Assembly (NCBI RefSeq): GCF_003003005.1
Contig: NZ_PVTR01000007.1
Span: forward strand, 62,001 to 126,000
DNA from: Mongoliibacter ruber
Lineage (GTDB): Bacteria > Bacteroidota > Bacteroidia > Cytophagales > Cyclobacteriaceae
DNA length: 64,000 bases
Direction of reading: 5' to 3'
A program made the position numbers and the translations under genes. Below the pieces are notes generated by a model. It saw nothing but the letters and a program-made list of their open reading frames with translations, was not told the DNA's origin and did no database searches. Each line of letters begins with the position of its first letter. Within the stretch, counting starts at the first letter, position 1. Shown here in pieces: positions 17,673 through 29,475 of the stretch.

Positions 17673-18910
17673 TTTCTTACCTGGCCATTTCCCTGAATTA
17701 CCCACTTATAAGAACACAATTCAGCCAAAGCCATCGGCCCTCTGGCATGTAGTTTTTGAGTAGAAATACCGATTTCTGCTCCTAATCCGAATTGATTCCC
17801 GTCGGTGAAAGCTGTAGAAGCATTGGCATATACAGCCGCAGCATCTACTGTATTGAGGAATGTATCAATGGCCTCCTGATCTTCTGCTACGATAGCCTCA
17901 CTGTGCTTGGAAGAGTAGGCAGCAATGTGCTGAAGGGCTTCTTCAAGGCTTGAAACAGTCTTCACAGACAATTTCAAGGAAAGAAATTCTGTCCCAAAAT
18001 GTGCTTCAGTAGCTGGGGAGACTTGGGGATGATTTTTCAAGAAAGGGAATGATTGTTCATCAGCAAAGATTTCCACCCCTGCATCCAATAAACCATCAGC
18101 AATAGCATTCAAATCTGCCAAGCGGTCCTGATGAACAATCATGCAGTCTAATGAATTGCAGACACTTGGCCTTCTGGTTTTGGCATTGAGGACGATGTTT
18201 TTGGCTTTTTCAAGATCAGCAGATGCATCAACATAAGTATGCACGATCCCAGCTCCGGTTTCGATGACCGGTACTTTTGAGTTTTCCCTCACAAAGTTGA
18301 TCAAACCCTGACTTCCCCGGGGAATGATAATATCCACCATGCCAACGGCCTCCAAAAGCGCTTTTGTTGCGGTTCTGTCGGCAGGGAGCAATTGGAATGC
18401 ATCAATTGGCAGTCCATTTTTTTCTAAAGCTTGATGAAGAAGCCTGAGGATAGCTTGGTTGGAGGCGTGGGCATCAGAACCACCCTTAAGGATCAACCCA
18501 TTCCCAGATTTGAGTGCCAGACAGAAAACGTCAAATGTGACATTCGGCCTTGCTTCATAAATGATTCCCAAAACACCTAGCGGCACGGTTTTTTTGGTCA
18601 ATTCAAGTCCATTTTCCAATGTTCTGCTCTCCAAGATGTTCGAAAGGGGAGAAGGGAGGCTTTTAACTTGCCTGATTTCCTGGGTAATGCCAATAATTCT
18701 ATCTTTATTTAAAAGAAGTCTGTCGTATTTGGGGTCGGCTTTATCCATTTTGGATAGGTCTTCTTTATTTGCATCCAAAATAGTGTCCACCTGATCAAGG
18801 GTGACCGTAATCAAATCATCTAAAATTTTGTTGATTTCAGACTCTGGAATCAGACCCAAAGCTCTGGAACTTTCTTTTACTCTCTGGAAAATAGATTGTA
18901 GATCACGCAT
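17669..18910 (-). CDS. proA: Gamma-glutamyl phosphate reductase
   Basis: 413 residues, normal length. It reduces gamma-glutamyl phosphate to glutamate semialdehyde with NADPH in proline synthesis. The aldehyde-dehydrogenase-type catalytic Cys is C251 in [11 protein letters not shown]. Other landmarks are [16 protein letters not shown] (about 110-125), [15 protein letters not shown] (about 133-147) and the C-terminal [19 protein letters not shown]. The start overlaps the end of proB by 8 bp, so the pair forms a translationally coupled proBA operon. Confidence 0.97.
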   Translation of the reverse strand: MRDLQSIFQRVKESSRALGLIPESEINKILDDLITVTLDQVDTILDANKEDLSKMDKADPKYDRLLLNKDRIIGITQEIRQVKSLPSPLSNILESRTLENGLELTKKTVPLGVLGIIYEARPNVTFDVFCLALKSGNGLILKGGSDAHASNQAILRLLHQALEKNGLPIDAFQLLPADRTATKALLEAVGMVDIIIPRGSQGLINFVRENSKVPVIETGAGIVHTYVDASADLEKAKNIVLNAKTRRPSVCNSLDCMIVHQDRLADLNAIADGLLDAGVEIFADEQSFPFLKNHPQVSPATEAHFGTEFLSLKLSVKTVSSLEEALQHIAAYSSKHSEAIVAEDQEAIDTFLNTVDAAAVYANASTAFTDGNQFGLGAEIGISTQKLHARGPMALAELCSYKWVIQGNGQVRN

Positions 18911-19991
18911 GCTGAAAAAGGTATAAATAGTCGTAATGTATAAATGCTTTTTGGTTTTTTTGACCTATTTTCTCTTTGAGTTGAAGGTCATTGTACTCTG
19001 CTCTTCCAAGTCCTAACTTGCTGCCTGCCTCATCCCTAATACTGATGATGTCTCCTTTGGAAAAACTGCCAGAAGAATCAGTAATTCCGACAGGGAGAAT
19101 AGAAATGATTTTTTCGGAAAATAGAGCTTCTTTTGCCCCTTCATTGATTGTAATTTCTCCTTTATAATATTCAGCACCGTGCGCCAACCATTTTTTGGTG
19201 CTTTGCTTTTTGGCCAATGCTTCAAAAACGGTATGAGGGGCTTTTTTTTCCAAAACATCAATCAGGATATTGTCTCTTTTTCCATTGGCAATCAATACTT
19301 CTATCCCCAGGTTGGCTGATTTTTTTGCCATATTGAGTTTGGTCAACATACCACCTCTTCCAAAAGCTGATTTTATTGGACTTACTTGGATCTCCTCAGA
19401 AAAACTATCTTTGGTAATTCGTGGAATCAACTTGGCCTCAGGAAGTGAGGGAGGACCGTCGTATACGCCATCTACATTGGTAAGGAGGATCAATTTATGT
19501 GCATTGACCATAGCTGCAGTCAGAGAAGCGAGTTCATCATTGTCCGTAAACATCAATTCAGTAATAGCTACAGTGTCATTTTCATTGATTATAGGAAGGA
19601 TTCCTTGCCTTAACAAGCCTTGGATACAGTTTTTCATATTGAGAAAATGTTTCCGATCTCTAAAGTCCTCTTTTGTCACAAGGATTTGAGCAACAGGAAT
19701 TCCTTCTTCGGCAAAAAAAGACTTGTATGTTTTTATAAGCTCTACTTGACCTGTAGATGCCCAAATCTGTTTTTTCAAAACTGGATCTAATTTTTCAGTC
19801 AAAGCAATCTCTCCTCTTCCAAAAGCAACAGCACCTGAGGAAATCAAAACAATATTGACACCCTCTCTTTTAAGATAAGCAAGCTGCCTACTAAGCTCCT
19901 GCATTCTTTTCAAATCCGGCTTGGCGTTGTCTTGAGTAAGGACATTTGAGCCAATTTTGATTACAAGATTTATTTCTGTCTTTGGTGACAT
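18903..19991 (-). CDS. proB: Glutamate 5-kinase with C-terminal PUA domain
   Basis: 362 residues. It phosphorylates glutamate at the gamma-carboxylate, the first step of proline synthesis and the usual feedback-inhibited step. The amino-acid kinase domain shows [12 protein letters not shown] near the start, [21 protein letters not shown] and [11 protein letters not shown]. The last ~85 residues, with [19 protein letters not shown] and [11 protein letters not shown], form the PUA domain found in many bacterial enzymes. The ATG at 19991 lies just before the kinase motif. It is followed directly by proA with an 8-bp overlap. Confidence 0.97.
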   Translation of the reverse strand: MSPKTEINLVIKIGSNVLTQDNAKPDLKRMQELSRQLAYLKREGVNIVLISSGAVAFGRGEIALTEKLDPVLKKQIWASTGQVELIKTYKSFFAEEGIPVAQILVTKEDFRDRKHFLNMKNCIQGLLRQGILPIINENDTVAITELMFTDNDELASLTAAMVNAHKLILLTNVDGVYDGPPSLPEAKLIPRITKDSFSEEIQVSPIKSAFGRGGMLTKLNMAKKSANLGIEVLIANGKRDNILIDVLEKKAPHTVFEALAKKQSTKKWLAHGAEYYKGEITINEGAKEALFSEKIISILPVGITDSSGSFSKGDIISIRDEAGSKLGLGRAEYNDLQLKEKIGQKNQKAFIHYDYLYLFQHA

Positions 19992-20186
19992 ATTTGGGTA
20001 TTTATTGATAATTCAACACAATAATACCTCTTTCTTTAGTATTTGTCTAAAAAAACAGTGATATGTTGGCGTTTGTCTACAATTGATCAAAGTTTAAATA
20101 TCAACAGGTTTTCGATTATCGGACTGCTATTCTGGGAAAAAAGTATTGATTAATAAAAGGAAGTAAATTTAAACCCTGGGGTTAAT

Positions 20187-21191
20187 TCAGAACCACTTTT
20201 TTTTCTTGAAGTAATAGACCATCCCTCCTGTTGCAATTATAAAAATAGCCCATGTACTTAGGTAAGCGTATTTCCATTGCAATTCTGGCATATATTCAAA
20301 GTTCATTCCGTAGACCCCAGCTATAAATGTAAGGGGGATAAAAATGGTTGCAATGATTGTTAGGGTTTTCATGACCTCATTTTGCTTCAAGCTAATATTG
20401 GTCATGTAAATCTCCACAAGTGTGGTGATTGATTCCCTTTGCATTTCAAGGTTTTCAATTATTTCTACTGTATGCTCATAGATGTTATTGACATAGGGAA
20501 GGGTTTTCTTTTTTAGGAATATGCTTTCGGATTTTTTCCAAGCAGAAAGAATTTCCCGGGTAGGCCAGATCACTTTTTTGATTTCCTGCATTGATTTTCT
20601 ATGCTTGTAGATAGTAGACAAAAGCGACTTGTGGTGATCTGCCATTATCAGGTCCTCTAGTTGTTCTGTCTTATCATAAAGCTTTTCCAGCAAAAGGAAA
20701 TACTCGTCAATTATGGCATCCATCAAGGTATAAGCCAAATAGTCTGGTCCCATTTTTCGCATTTTTCCAGCAGGGTTTTCAAGTCTGGTTCTTACCCCAT
20801 CAAAGAGGTCAAAATCTTCTTCCTGTATGGAGATAAGATAGTTTTTGCCAATGATAAAACTTACTTGTTCGGCTTGGATTCTGGAAATATCGCTTTTAGT
20901 GTAAAGCATTTTTGCAACTAGGAGAAGGGAGTTTTCAAACTCTTCCAGTTTAGGTCTTTGTTGACTGTTGACAATATCATCAATAGCTAGAGCATGGATT
21001 CCGAAAATATCTGCAATACCAGATAGCAACTCATTATCAAGACTGACTACATTTAACCAGAACTTTTTGGTAGCGGACAAATAAGGAGTAAGTTGGGATA
21101 AATCAGTAATGTGATGTTTTTCAAAAAAATTCTCTTCGTAGACATACAACTCTAGGCTTAATTTAGGGTTTATGTTGTCCGAACTTTTCAT
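20187..21191 (-). CDS. corA: CorA-type magnesium/cobalt transporter
   Basis: 334 residues. A large N-terminal cytoplasmic domain with long helices is followed by two C-terminal membrane helices (about 272-295 and 305-325). The family signature GMN occurs in AGVYGMNFEYMPEL directly after the first helix, and the end is Lys-rich. CorA pentamers conduct Mg2+ (or Co2+/Ni2+) across the inner membrane. The start codon shares its A with the stop of the upstream receiver-domain gene (TAATG), implying coupled translation; this pairing is unusual and is discussed as a finding. Confidence 0.95.
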   Translation of the reverse strand: MKSSDNINPKLSLELYVYEENFFEKHHITDLSQLTPYLSATKKFWLNVVSLDNELLSGIADIFGIHALAIDDIVNSQQRPKLEEFENSLLLVAKMLYTKSDISRIQAEQVSFIIGKNYLISIQEEDFDLFDGVRTRLENPAGKMRKMGPDYLAYTLMDAIIDEYFLLLEKLYDKTEQLEDLIMADHHKSLLSTIYKHRKSMQEIKKVIWPTREILSAWKKSESIFLKKKTLPYVNNIYEHTVEIIENLEMQRESITTLVEIYMTNISLKQNEVMKTLTIIATIFIPLTFIAGVYGMNFEYMPELQWKYAYLSTWAIFIIATGGMVYYFKKKKWF

Positions 21192-21565
21192 TATACAATA
21201 TTTTTGATTTTTTCAGGAGTCAGCGGTTTTTCAACAAAACCTTTCACTACATGGTACTGCATGGCTTTTTGCCTGTCTTGTAGGTCAATTGAGCTGGACA
21301 GTACATAAATTTCATCTTTTCTTTCTGGAAACTCTTTTAGGTATACATTTAAAAAATCCCAGCCATTCATTACAGGCATATTGATATCCAACAGAATCAA
21401 CGTCTGTTCATTTGAGTCGAGTGACCTTAGTCTTTGAAGAGCTTTTTCAGCTTCCAGAAACTCTTCTACCTTTTCAGATATCGATAATTTTGTGATCAAT
21501 CTTTTATTGATAAGGTTATTGATAGGGTCATCATCGACCAAAATGATTGACTTATAAAGCTGCAT
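21191..21565 (-). CDS. Single-domain response regulator (receiver only)
   Basis: 124 residues. Receiver-fold landmarks: the acidic pocket LVDDDPINN near the start, the phospho-acceptor Asp in ILLDINMPVMNGW, the switch Ser in YVLSSSIDLQDR and the conserved Lys in VEKPLTPEKI. No output domain follows. An in-frame TTG at 21598 would add 11 residues before the usual receiver start, so the ATG at 21565 is chosen. The variant N-terminal sequence (DDDPINNLINKRLI) is common in Bacteroidota receivers linked to hybrid kinases. It overlaps corA by one base; no kinase is nearby. Confidence 0.9.
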   Translation of the reverse strand: MQLYKSIILVDDDPINNLINKRLITKLSISEKVEEFLEAEKALQRLRSLDSNEQTLILLDINMPVMNGWDFLNVYLKEFPERKDEIYVLSSSIDLQDRQKAMQYHVVKGFVEKPLTPEKIKNIV

Positions 21566-21690
21566 GTAAGAGTAGATTGAACTAAGGCGGAATTTCAAAA
21601 TGTATGGCTTCCAAAGATATATATCAATCTGGAAATATCCAGTATTTGATTCTATTTTAAAGTGTAAGTTACACTTATTTATGAAATGTT

Positions 21691-21727
21691 TAAATAAAAA
21701 AGGGGAGCCAGTTATGACTCCCCTTTT
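21691..21727 (-). terminator. Terminator of groESL
   Basis: On the reverse strand AAAAGGGGAG (21718-21727) pairs with CTCCCCTTTT (21698-21707), 10 bp, followed by TTATTTA. It begins 24 bases after the groL stop. Confidence 0.85.
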
Positions 21728-21750
21728 CTGATATTCTAATGGATATGAAA

Positions 21751-23391
<1,641 letters not shown>

Positions 23392-23420
23392 TTAGGTTTC
23401 TGATTGTTTGAAATAGATGC

Positions 23421-23699
23421 TTAGAGAATGGCAAAAATGTCCGCTTCTCTCATGATAAGGTAATCACTACCTTCCACGGATAGCTCAGTACCTGCGTACT
23501 TGCCATAAAGTACCGTGTCACCTACTTTTACAGTCAATGGTTCATCTTTTTTGCCATTTCCAACTGCTACTACTGTTCCTTTCTGTGGTTTTTCCTTGGC
23601 AGTATCTGGAATATAAAGGCCAGAGGCAGTTTTCTCTTCAGCTGCAGCAGGTTCTACCAGAACTCTGTCTGCAAGAGGTTGGATGTTTACTTTTGACAT
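23421..23699 (-). CDS. groS: Co-chaperonin GroES (Hsp10)
   Basis: 92 residues, the usual length. Motifs include [19 protein letters not shown], the mobile loop [18 protein letters not shown], and [19 protein letters not shown] near the end. It caps the GroEL chamber. The upstream 180 bp (23700-23880) contain no CIRCE operator (TTAGCACTC-N9-GAGTGCTAA), so HrcA control is not supported by sequence. The region has several TGACA/TGTCA half-sites (around 23787, 23816 and 23849), but they do not make a clean palindrome. Confidence 0.98.
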   Translation of the reverse strand: MSKVNIQPLADRVLVEPAAAEEKTASGLYIPDTAKEKPQKGTVVAVGNGKKDEPLTVKVGDTVLYGKYAGTELSVEGSDYLIMREADIFAIL

Positions 23700-23916
23700 A
23701 ATTATTAACTTTTAAAGGTTAGTTACAAAATCTTATAAAGCCCAATTATCATTTCTTATGCCAAAGGAGTTAATACCTTGCAAACTGACATAAAGGCGCA
23801 ATTTTTTACATGTTATTGTCATATAGTTTTGCCTTTGGACATTTAGACTGTCAAAATTTCAAAGACTGTTTTTTCTTTTGTCAGTTTTTCGTAAATTTTT
23901 TAGCAAATTGATTACT

Positions 23917-24624
23917 ATGAAAACACTAAATGATAACTGGATTACTGAGGGATGGATTGATTTTGAGTATAAAAAATACCTTCTCCTGGCTTATTTGCAG
24001 CATGTCAATAGCCAATTTCAAGAAGTCAAACTCTATCCACCACTTGCTGAATTGATAAGGCATTATACCAAGCTCAATAGCTTCGCTGAAAATAAGAATC
24101 AGCTTAAATCTGCTTTTCCCAAAATGCTAGAAGGGCCTGATTTGAAGCAAATGAAGTTTAAGTATAAGCCATTGGTGTTTGATGATGATTTGATGAAGCA
24201 GTTGGAGGAAATAGTGCAGTATTCTTTACCTCAATTCAAGAAAGCCATTGAAGATGGCAAAACAATCTATGATTTCCTGGAAAATGAAATGTCGATAGAG
24301 CCTGTTGGGCTTTCTCCTTTGTATCAAAAGGAAGGATATGCGCTACTTTCTTCTGAGAAATCAAATGAGATTTTTGTATACCGGTACAAGGTTAATTTGT
24401 TTCAAAATAGTGTGGATACTTTCAAAGGTATCATGATGCAACTGATACAAAAAGTGCGCAGGAGTATCAGCAATACATTCGAACAAATCAAGCTTGACTT
24501 GATCAAAAATTACAGGGAACTGCCCAATCCGGCAACATACCGTATCCATAGCATGCAGCAGATTCCTATTCAAGAAAGTTTTCTGCCCATCTCCAAAAGG
24601 TTATTGCTGAGGGCTGTTGATTGA
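23917..24624 (+). CDS. Conserved hypothetical protein, no signal or membrane segment
   Basis: 235 residues from the ATG at 23917 (an upstream TTG at 23878 adds an unlikely basic leader). The sequence is soluble-looking, charged and mainly helical, with TLNDNWITEGWIDFEYKKY at the start and a helix-rich centre (DDDLMKQLEEIVQYSLPQFKKA). No enzyme motif is visible. It stands alone, divergent from groSL, with a gap of 217 bp that probably holds both promoters. I know of no function. Confidence 0.75.
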   Translation: MKTLNDNWITEGWIDFEYKKYLLLAYLQHVNSQFQEVKLYPPLAELIRHYTKLNSFAENKNQLKSAFPKMLEGPDLKQMKFKYKPLVFDDDLMKQLEEIVQYSLPQFKKAIEDGKTIYDFLENEMSIEPVGLSPLYQKEGYALLSSEKSNEIFVYRYKVNLFQNSVDTFKGIMMQLIQKVRRSISNTFEQIKLDLIKNYRELPNPATYRIHSMQQIPIQESFLPISKRLLLRAVD

Positions 24625-24795
24625 TTAAAAATGTATGTATCTGCTATTCTGACAATAGGCTGTAAATCGTTTTTACATATCCAGTTTTATGTTAATTGAT
24701 ATTGGATATAAATGGATACCTGATTACCGTCCGAGAGGTTGTTCATCCGATAATGTTGAAAATTGATTGGTATTTTCAAACCATGTAAAAACAAA

Positions 24796-24820
24796 AAAAG
24801 CCTGAACTAGTCAGGCTTTT
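24796..24820. terminator. Bidirectional terminator between the hypothetical gene and secG
   Basis: Perfect 10-bp stem AAAAGCCTGA (24796-24805) / TCAGGCTTTT (24811-24820) with a 5-base loop and A/T runs on both sides, 21 bases after the secG stop. Confidence 0.85.
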
Positions 24821-24841
24821 ATAAATATTGCTGGATTGAAA

Positions 24842-25225
24842 TTAATCTTCTGAACCGTCTTCTTCTGGAGTTTCGATTGGAGTCTCTCCGTCTTGTCCTT
24901 CTATATTGGAAGGAAGTAAACCTTCACCTTCACCGAAAGAAGGAGATACTACTTGTTTTCTAGCATTCTCTACATTTGGAGAGCGAAAATCTGAACCGCT
25001 TTCTGTGCTATAAAATGCCGCTGAACTTAATGAAAGTACTAGGATGGCAATTGACAATACCCAAGTAGCTTTTTCAAGGATATTTCCTGTTTTTGTTACT
25101 CCCATAATTTGGGAAGCACTTCCGCCAAAAGCGGCACCCACGCCTCCTTTGGAATCCTGGGCTAGGATAACCAATACAAGAAGGACTGCAAGGATGATTA
25201 TTACGCTGATAAGAATGGTAAACAT
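24842..25225 (-). CDS. secG: SecG preprotein translocase subunit
   Basis: 127 residues. Two membrane helices (about 2-21 and 56-75) flank the conserved loop QDSKGGVGAAFGGSASQIMG, diagnostic for SecG. The C-terminal acidic tail (about 80-127, ending TPEEDGSED) is longer than in E. coli but common in Bacteroidota. SecG stabilises SecYE and aids SecA-driven export. The start lies one base after the stop of the upstream TPR-protein gene, so it is the last gene of the miaB-lptE operon. Confidence 0.93.
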   Translation of the reverse strand: MFTILISVIIILAVLLVLVILAQDSKGGVGAAFGGSASQIMGVTKTGNILEKATWVLSIAILVLSLSSAAFYSTESGSDFRSPNVENARKQVVSPSFGEGEGLLPSNIEGQDGETPIETPEEDGSED

Positions 25226-25226
25226 A

Positions 25227-26144
25227 TTATGATTGATTTTCTTCTATTTCTTTAATTAGGTCTGCAAAATAAGTGTTTTTATCTGGAAACTTCACCATCA
25301 ATTTCTTATAAATTTCTTTGGCTTTTTGTTTTTTTCCTTGCTTAAGGAGCAAATTGGCGTAAGATTCTGTGATTAAAGCCGGATTAAGCTTAGTGCTTTT
25401 TTCGCTGAGGTCATCCTGTTTTTTTTGTGTTTCGATTTCCTTTAAGGTTGCGAGCTTGATCTCCCTCTTGCTAAACGCTTTGATTATATCTATTTGTTCT
25501 TTCTTTTTTTCGTCTTGGATTTCGACTTTATCCCTTCTTTTAATAGATTCTATCAACTCATCGCCCCTTGCTTTCTTTTTTCTTTTTGGAGCAGGGTCTT
25601 CGCTTTCTACAAGGTTGTCTGTTTGCTTTGTACTCTCAGCTTCTTTCGGTATTTCTTCTTTTTGTAGACTTGATTCTTGATTTCCCTCTTTTTTGGATTC
25701 CTGGCTGGTGTTTATATTTTTAGCCTGAATTAAATCCTCGCCCAACTTCTTAAGCAAAATATTCCTTTCAGCATGATTGGGTTTTTTACTTGGCTCAGGA
25801 ACCAATTTGTCATCCAGGTCATCAATCAGGTTGTTTGGGTTTTGTGGTCCTTTTGCTTCTATTGCCTTTTGAAGTCTTGGATTGAATTGTACAATGATTT
25901 TGTCAATAACTTCTTTGTTTTCAACCAGTTGTTTTAACCAAGCCCTGTCAGGACTTGTTATCGCAGCATGGTGTAACATGTCATTCTTGTCATCACTAGG
26001 CTTTTCAAATTCATACTTGGCTAACAGAACTTTTGGGATCTGAAAATAAGGGAATGCCTTATGAAGTTTGACCAACCTGACCAACTCTTCCCTAGAAGGC
26101 TGATGAATTCTCTGAATTGATTCTAAAAGTTGCAGTGGATTCAC
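25227..26144 (-). CDS. Charged TPR-like protein of the lptE-secG operon
   Basis: 305 residues. The N-terminal third is helical (PLQLLESIQRIHQPSREEL). The middle (about 145-250) is very rich in Lys/Glu/Ser and probably disordered or coiled coil. The C-terminus has a TPR-like repeat (ALITESYANLLLKQGKKQKA...IYKKLMVKFPD). There is no signal peptide, so it is probably cytoplasmic. GTG at 26144 is the only reasonable start. It sits between lptE (36 bp upstream) and secG (1 bp downstream), suggesting an envelope-assembly context, but its activity is unknown. Confidence 0.75.
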   Translation of the reverse strand: MNPLQLLESIQRIHQPSREELVRLVKLHKAFPYFQIPKVLLAKYEFEKPSDDKNDMLHHAAITSPDRAWLKQLVENKEVIDKIIVQFNPRLQKAIEAKGPQNPNNLIDDLDDKLVPEPSKKPNHAERNILLKKLGEDLIQAKNINTSQESKKEGNQESSLQKEEIPKEAESTKQTDNLVESEDPAPKRKKKARGDELIESIKRRDKVEIQDEKKKEQIDIIKAFSKREIKLATLKEIETQKKQDDLSEKSTKLNPALITESYANLLLKQGKKQKAKEIYKKLMVKFPDKNTYFADLIKEIEENQS

Positions 26145-26180
26145 TAGGTTTTATTTTTTTGAATTCCAATTTACTAAATT

Positions 26181-26723
26181 TTACCAGTTAGCCACTGTTG
26201 CCGTAAAGATATCCTGAATGATACTTTCAAATATCTCCTCGATAAGCTGTCCCTCTACCTGAAGTATGGAAGTGGTTCTTGGATCATAATCTTGAAAGAA
26301 AGAAAAAGTCCGCTTCAAGCTATACTCTTCTTCTACTGTATTGACATAATCTACTTCTACACCTATGGTTAGTCTCATTTGTCCTGCACGATCGGGTAGG
26401 TTGGGGTCCTGAGTAGAGACAGTGGCTTGAGGCGCAATGGTGTATCGGTTGATAGACCCTGAAAACTGCAGGTCACCATTGTTTCGAATCAATTCCAATT
26501 GCGTATTCCTCTGGTAGAAGTCTTTGAGAGATTCCGTAAAAAGTTGCTCCATGTTGGCGGGGCCACCTCCAGAATCATTAAAAAAGTTCTCAACTGAGAA
26601 TGATTTAATGATATCATAATTGATATTGGTACCTGTAAAACTATAACTTACAGAACATGCATAAAGTATCAGTCCGGCCAATAGGCTAAAGGTGACTCTC
26701 AAAAACTGCTTAATCAATGTCAT
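26181..26723 (-). CDS. lptE: LptE-family LPS-assembly lipoprotein
   Basis: 180 residues. Lipoprotein signal with lipobox LYAC (Cys at about residue 23), followed by the LptE pattern: VSYSFTGTNI, then FSVENFFNDSGGGPANMEQLFTES, and a strand-rich domain ending with a helix (LIEEIFESIIQDIF). LptE forms the plug of the LptD outer-membrane LPS translocon. In Bacteroidota the gene is often linked to secG and miaB, as here. Its start lies 14 bp inside the upstream activator gene. Confidence 0.88.
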   Translation of the reverse strand: MTLIKQFLRVTFSLLAGLILYACSVSYSFTGTNINYDIIKSFSVENFFNDSGGGPANMEQLFTESLKDFYQRNTQLELIRNNGDLQFSGSINRYTIAPQATVSTQDPNLPDRAGQMRLTIGVEVDYVNTVEEEYSLKRTFSFFQDYDPRTTSILQVEGQLIEEIFESIIQDIFTATVANW

Positions 26724-28005
26724 ATTGTTTTATTTTTCTATATAACGTTCTTTCAGAGATTCCTAGGTCACCAGCAGCATATTTTCTTTTATTATTATGC
26801 TTTCTAAGTGCTTTTATGATCATTTCTTTTTCCTTCTTTTCCAAAGAAAGGGAATTGTCATCTTCTTCGTGTATGATATCCTCTATATTTTCATCATCAT
26901 AATCGTCGGAAGATTCTTTGCTTTTGTTTTGGTCTAGCACCAAGGGCAAATTCGAAGAAGATGATTCTTGATGTGGTTTTTCATCAAAGGGCATACCACT
27001 ATCCATATCCTCAAATAGTCCCTGATGATTGTTTATAATAGTAGAATTAAGTCCACCCGACTTATAAGATTCAAGGACCAGTTTTTTCAGTTCATTCATA
27101 TCCTTTTTCATATCAAAAAGGACTTTATACAAGATTTCTCTTTCTGAGAAATCACTGTTATCTGCTGAGCTGCTGGAGCTTGCTGAAATTGCCGGAAGTC
27201 TTGTTTGGTCTGATGGCAGATACTTTGCCAAAGTTGCAGCATCAATTTCCTTTTCTTGTTCAAGTAAGGAAATTTGTTCGGCAATATTCTTCAGCTGTCG
27301 GATATTGCCAGGAAACGGGAACCTCATCAGTAGCTTTTTGGCATCCTCATCCAGGGAAATAGGTCTGACAGAGTACTTTTCAGAAAAGTCAGAAGTAAAT
27401 TTTCTGAAAAGTAAAACCATGTCTTCACCTCTTTCCCGCAATGGTGGAACATAAATAGGAACGGTGTTTAACCTGTAATACAGGTCTTCTCTAAACTTCC
27501 CTTTCTCCACTGCTCTTATAAGATTTACATTGGTAGCAGCAATTACCCGTACATCGGTTTTTTGGACTTTGGAAGAACCTACTTTTATAAATTCACCATT
27601 TTCCAAAACCCTCAGCAGTCTAGCTTGCGTTCCCAATGGCATCTCACCGATTTCATCCAGGAATATAGAACCTCCATCAGTTACCTCAAAATACCCTTTT
27701 CTTGCCTCATGAGCGCCAGTAAATGAGCCCTTTTCGTGACCGAATAGCTCGGAGTCTATTGTTCCTTCAGGTATAGCTCCACAGTTGATGGCAATAAATT
27801 TCCCATGTTTACGGGGACTGACAGAGTGGATGATTTTGGAAAAAGACTCTTTTCCACTACCACTTTCACCGGTAATCAATACTGTCATTTCAGTAGGTGC
27901 GGCCTGCATGGCTACAGAAATCGCATGGTTCAACAGTGGACTGTTTCCGATGATTCCAAACCTTTGTTTGACACTTTGTATTTCGGCTGCAGAAAACATA
28001 TTCAT
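26710..28005 (-). CDS. Sigma54-type AAA+ transcriptional activator without receiver domain
   Basis: 431 residues. The AAA+ domain starts almost at the N-terminus: Walker A GESGSGKE (about 46-53), the sigma54-contact loop GSFTGA (93-98, Ser replacing the usual Ala), Walker B GGSIFLDEIGEMP, and R-finger region PLRERGEDM. A long acidic/Ser-rich linker (about 270-390) precedes a Fis-type HTH (about 393-431, RKYAAGDLGISERTLYRKI). There is no regulatory N-terminal domain, so activity is probably controlled through the linker, a partner, or expression. It sits between miaB and lptE with 9 bp and -14 bp spacing, so it is part of that operon. Target genes are unknown. Confidence 0.92.
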   Translation of the reverse strand: MNMFSAAEIQSVKQRFGIIGNSPLLNHAISVAMQAAPTEMTVLITGESGSGKESFSKIIHSVSPRKHGKFIAINCGAIPEGTIDSELFGHEKGSFTGAHEARKGYFEVTDGGSIFLDEIGEMPLGTQARLLRVLENGEFIKVGSSKVQKTDVRVIAATNVNLIRAVEKGKFREDLYYRLNTVPIYVPPLRERGEDMVLLFRKFTSDFSEKYSVRPISLDEDAKKLLMRFPFPGNIRQLKNIAEQISLLEQEKEIDAATLAKYLPSDQTRLPAISASSSSSADNSDFSEREILYKVLFDMKKDMNELKKLVLESYKSGGLNSTIINNHQGLFEDMDSGMPFDEKPHQESSSSNLPLVLDQNKSKESSDDYDDENIEDIIHEEDDNSLSLEKKEKEMIIKALRKHNNKRKYAAGDLGISERTLYRKIKQYDID

Positions 28006-28014
28006 TGTTTGTGA

Positions 28015-29475
28015 TTAAGATACTACCTCTCCAAAAAGTGTAGCTGAGGAGCAATCGGTGATTTTGACTGTTGCATAGTCTCCCGCTTTGAGACCATTGT
28101 TTGGGATAATGACCACTTTGTTGGCTGAATTTCTCCCTTTCAATTGTTCTTCAGAGCGCTTAGAAGTGCCTTCAATCAGGATTTCTTGGATTTTCCCTAC
28201 GTCAAGCTTGTTCCTTTCCATGGAAAGGGAGGCCTGCTTCTCAATAATTTCTGCCAATCGTCTTTTTTTAACGTCAAGTGGAATGTCGTCTTCGAATTTC
28301 TTTGCAGCAAGGGTTCCTGGTCTTTCAGAGTAGAAAAACATGTAAGAAAAATCATATTTGACAATATCCATAATAGATAAGGTGTCTTGGTGTTCTTCTT
28401 CTGTTTCTGTACAGAATCCGGCGATCATATCAGAAGAGATTCCGCATTCTTCACCAAGGATTTCTCTGATGGCCTTGACCCTGTCCAAATACCAATCTCT
28501 GTCATAGGTACGGTTCATTAATTCCAAAACTCTGGAGTTTCCGCTCTGAACAGGTAGATGGATATATTTACAGATATTGTCATACTTTTTCATGGTGTAA
28601 AGCACTTCATCTGTAATATCCTTCGGGTGTGAGGTTGAAAATCTTACCCTAAGTTGAGGGGAGATTTTGGCCACCATTTCCAGTAAGTGTGCAAAGTTGA
28701 CTACTTTTGATACTACTTCCTCTTTTTTGTTGAGGCGGGCTTTGTTATTTTCTTCCGGTGACCACTTGTAGGAGTCAACGTTTTGACCCAAAAGAGTCAC
28801 TTCTTTGTATCCTTTTTCGAAAAGATCTTGAGCTTCTTTCACTATAGAATGAGGATCACGGCTTCTTTCTCTACCTCTTGTAAAAGGCACTACACAAAAA
28901 GAACACATGTTGTCACAACCTCTCATGATTGAGATGAAGGCACTGACTCCGTTGGAGTTTAATCTGACAGGAGAAATATCAGCATAGGTTTCTTCTCTGG
29001 AAAGGAAAGTATTGACCCCTTTGTTGCCATCTTCTGCAGAGGCTACCAAATTGGGAAGGTCTCTATAGGCATCAGGTCCAACTACAACATCTACGATCTT
29101 TTCTTCTTCCAGCAATTTGTCTTTCAACCTCTCAGCCATACAACCCAAAACCCCAATGGTCAATTCAGGCTTGTTTTTTTTGACAGTGTTGAATTGGGAA
29201 AGTCTTTTCCTTACTGTTTGCTCGGCTTTTTCTCTGATAGAACAGGTGTTGAGAAAAATGACGTCTGCCTGTTCAAAGTCAGAAGTAGTATCAAAACCAT
29301 TTTCTTTCATGATAGACGCTACTATCTCTGAATCAGAGAAATTCATCTGGCAGCCGTAAGATTCTATATAAATTTTTTTGGACTTGCCGGTGTTCTCTTC
29401 CACTGTTGTCTTGAAATCACAAGCTTGCGCCTCATCCGGTGCAATAATATCGATGTCCTTAATTATGTTTTCCAT
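28015..29475 (-). CDS. miaB: tRNA-2-methylthio-N6-dimethylallyladenosine synthase
   Basis: 486 residues. It adds the methylthio group to i6A37 of tRNA. The N-terminal MTTase domain carries three cluster-binding Cys segments ([32 protein letters not shown]). The radical-SAM motif CxxxCxxC is in [14 protein letters not shown], and a C-terminal TRAM domain follows ([19 protein letters not shown]). All features of MiaB rather than RimO or MtaB are consistent. It is the first gene of an operon running through the activator, lptE, the TPR protein and secG. Confidence 0.97.
   Translation of the reverse strand: MENIIKDIDIIAPDEAQACDFKTTVEENTGKSKKIYIESYGCQMNFSDSEIVASIMKENGFDTTSDFEQADVIFLNTCSIREKAEQTVRKRLSQFNTVKKNKPELTIGVLGCMAERLKDKLLEEEKIVDVVVGPDAYRDLPNLVASAEDGNKGVNTFLSREETYADISPVRLNSNGVSAFISIMRGCDNMCSFCVVPFTRGRERSRDPHSIVKEAQDLFEKGYKEVTLLGQNVDSYKWSPEENNKARLNKKEEVVSKVVNFAHLLEMVAKISPQLRVRFSTSHPKDITDEVLYTMKKYDNICKYIHLPVQSGNSRVLELMNRTYDRDWYLDRVKAIREILGEECGISSDMIAGFCTETEEEHQDTLSIMDIVKYDFSYMFFYSERPGTLAAKKFEDDIPLDVKKRRLAEIIEKQASLSMERNKLDVGKIQEILIEGTSKRSEEQLKGRNSANKVVIIPNNGLKAGDYATVKITDCSSATLFGEVVS

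Noticed and set aside
23700-23880. CIRCE heat-shock operator upstream of groS
   Set aside because: No TTAGCACTC/GAGTGCTAA pair is present; only scattered TGACA/TGTCA half-sites.
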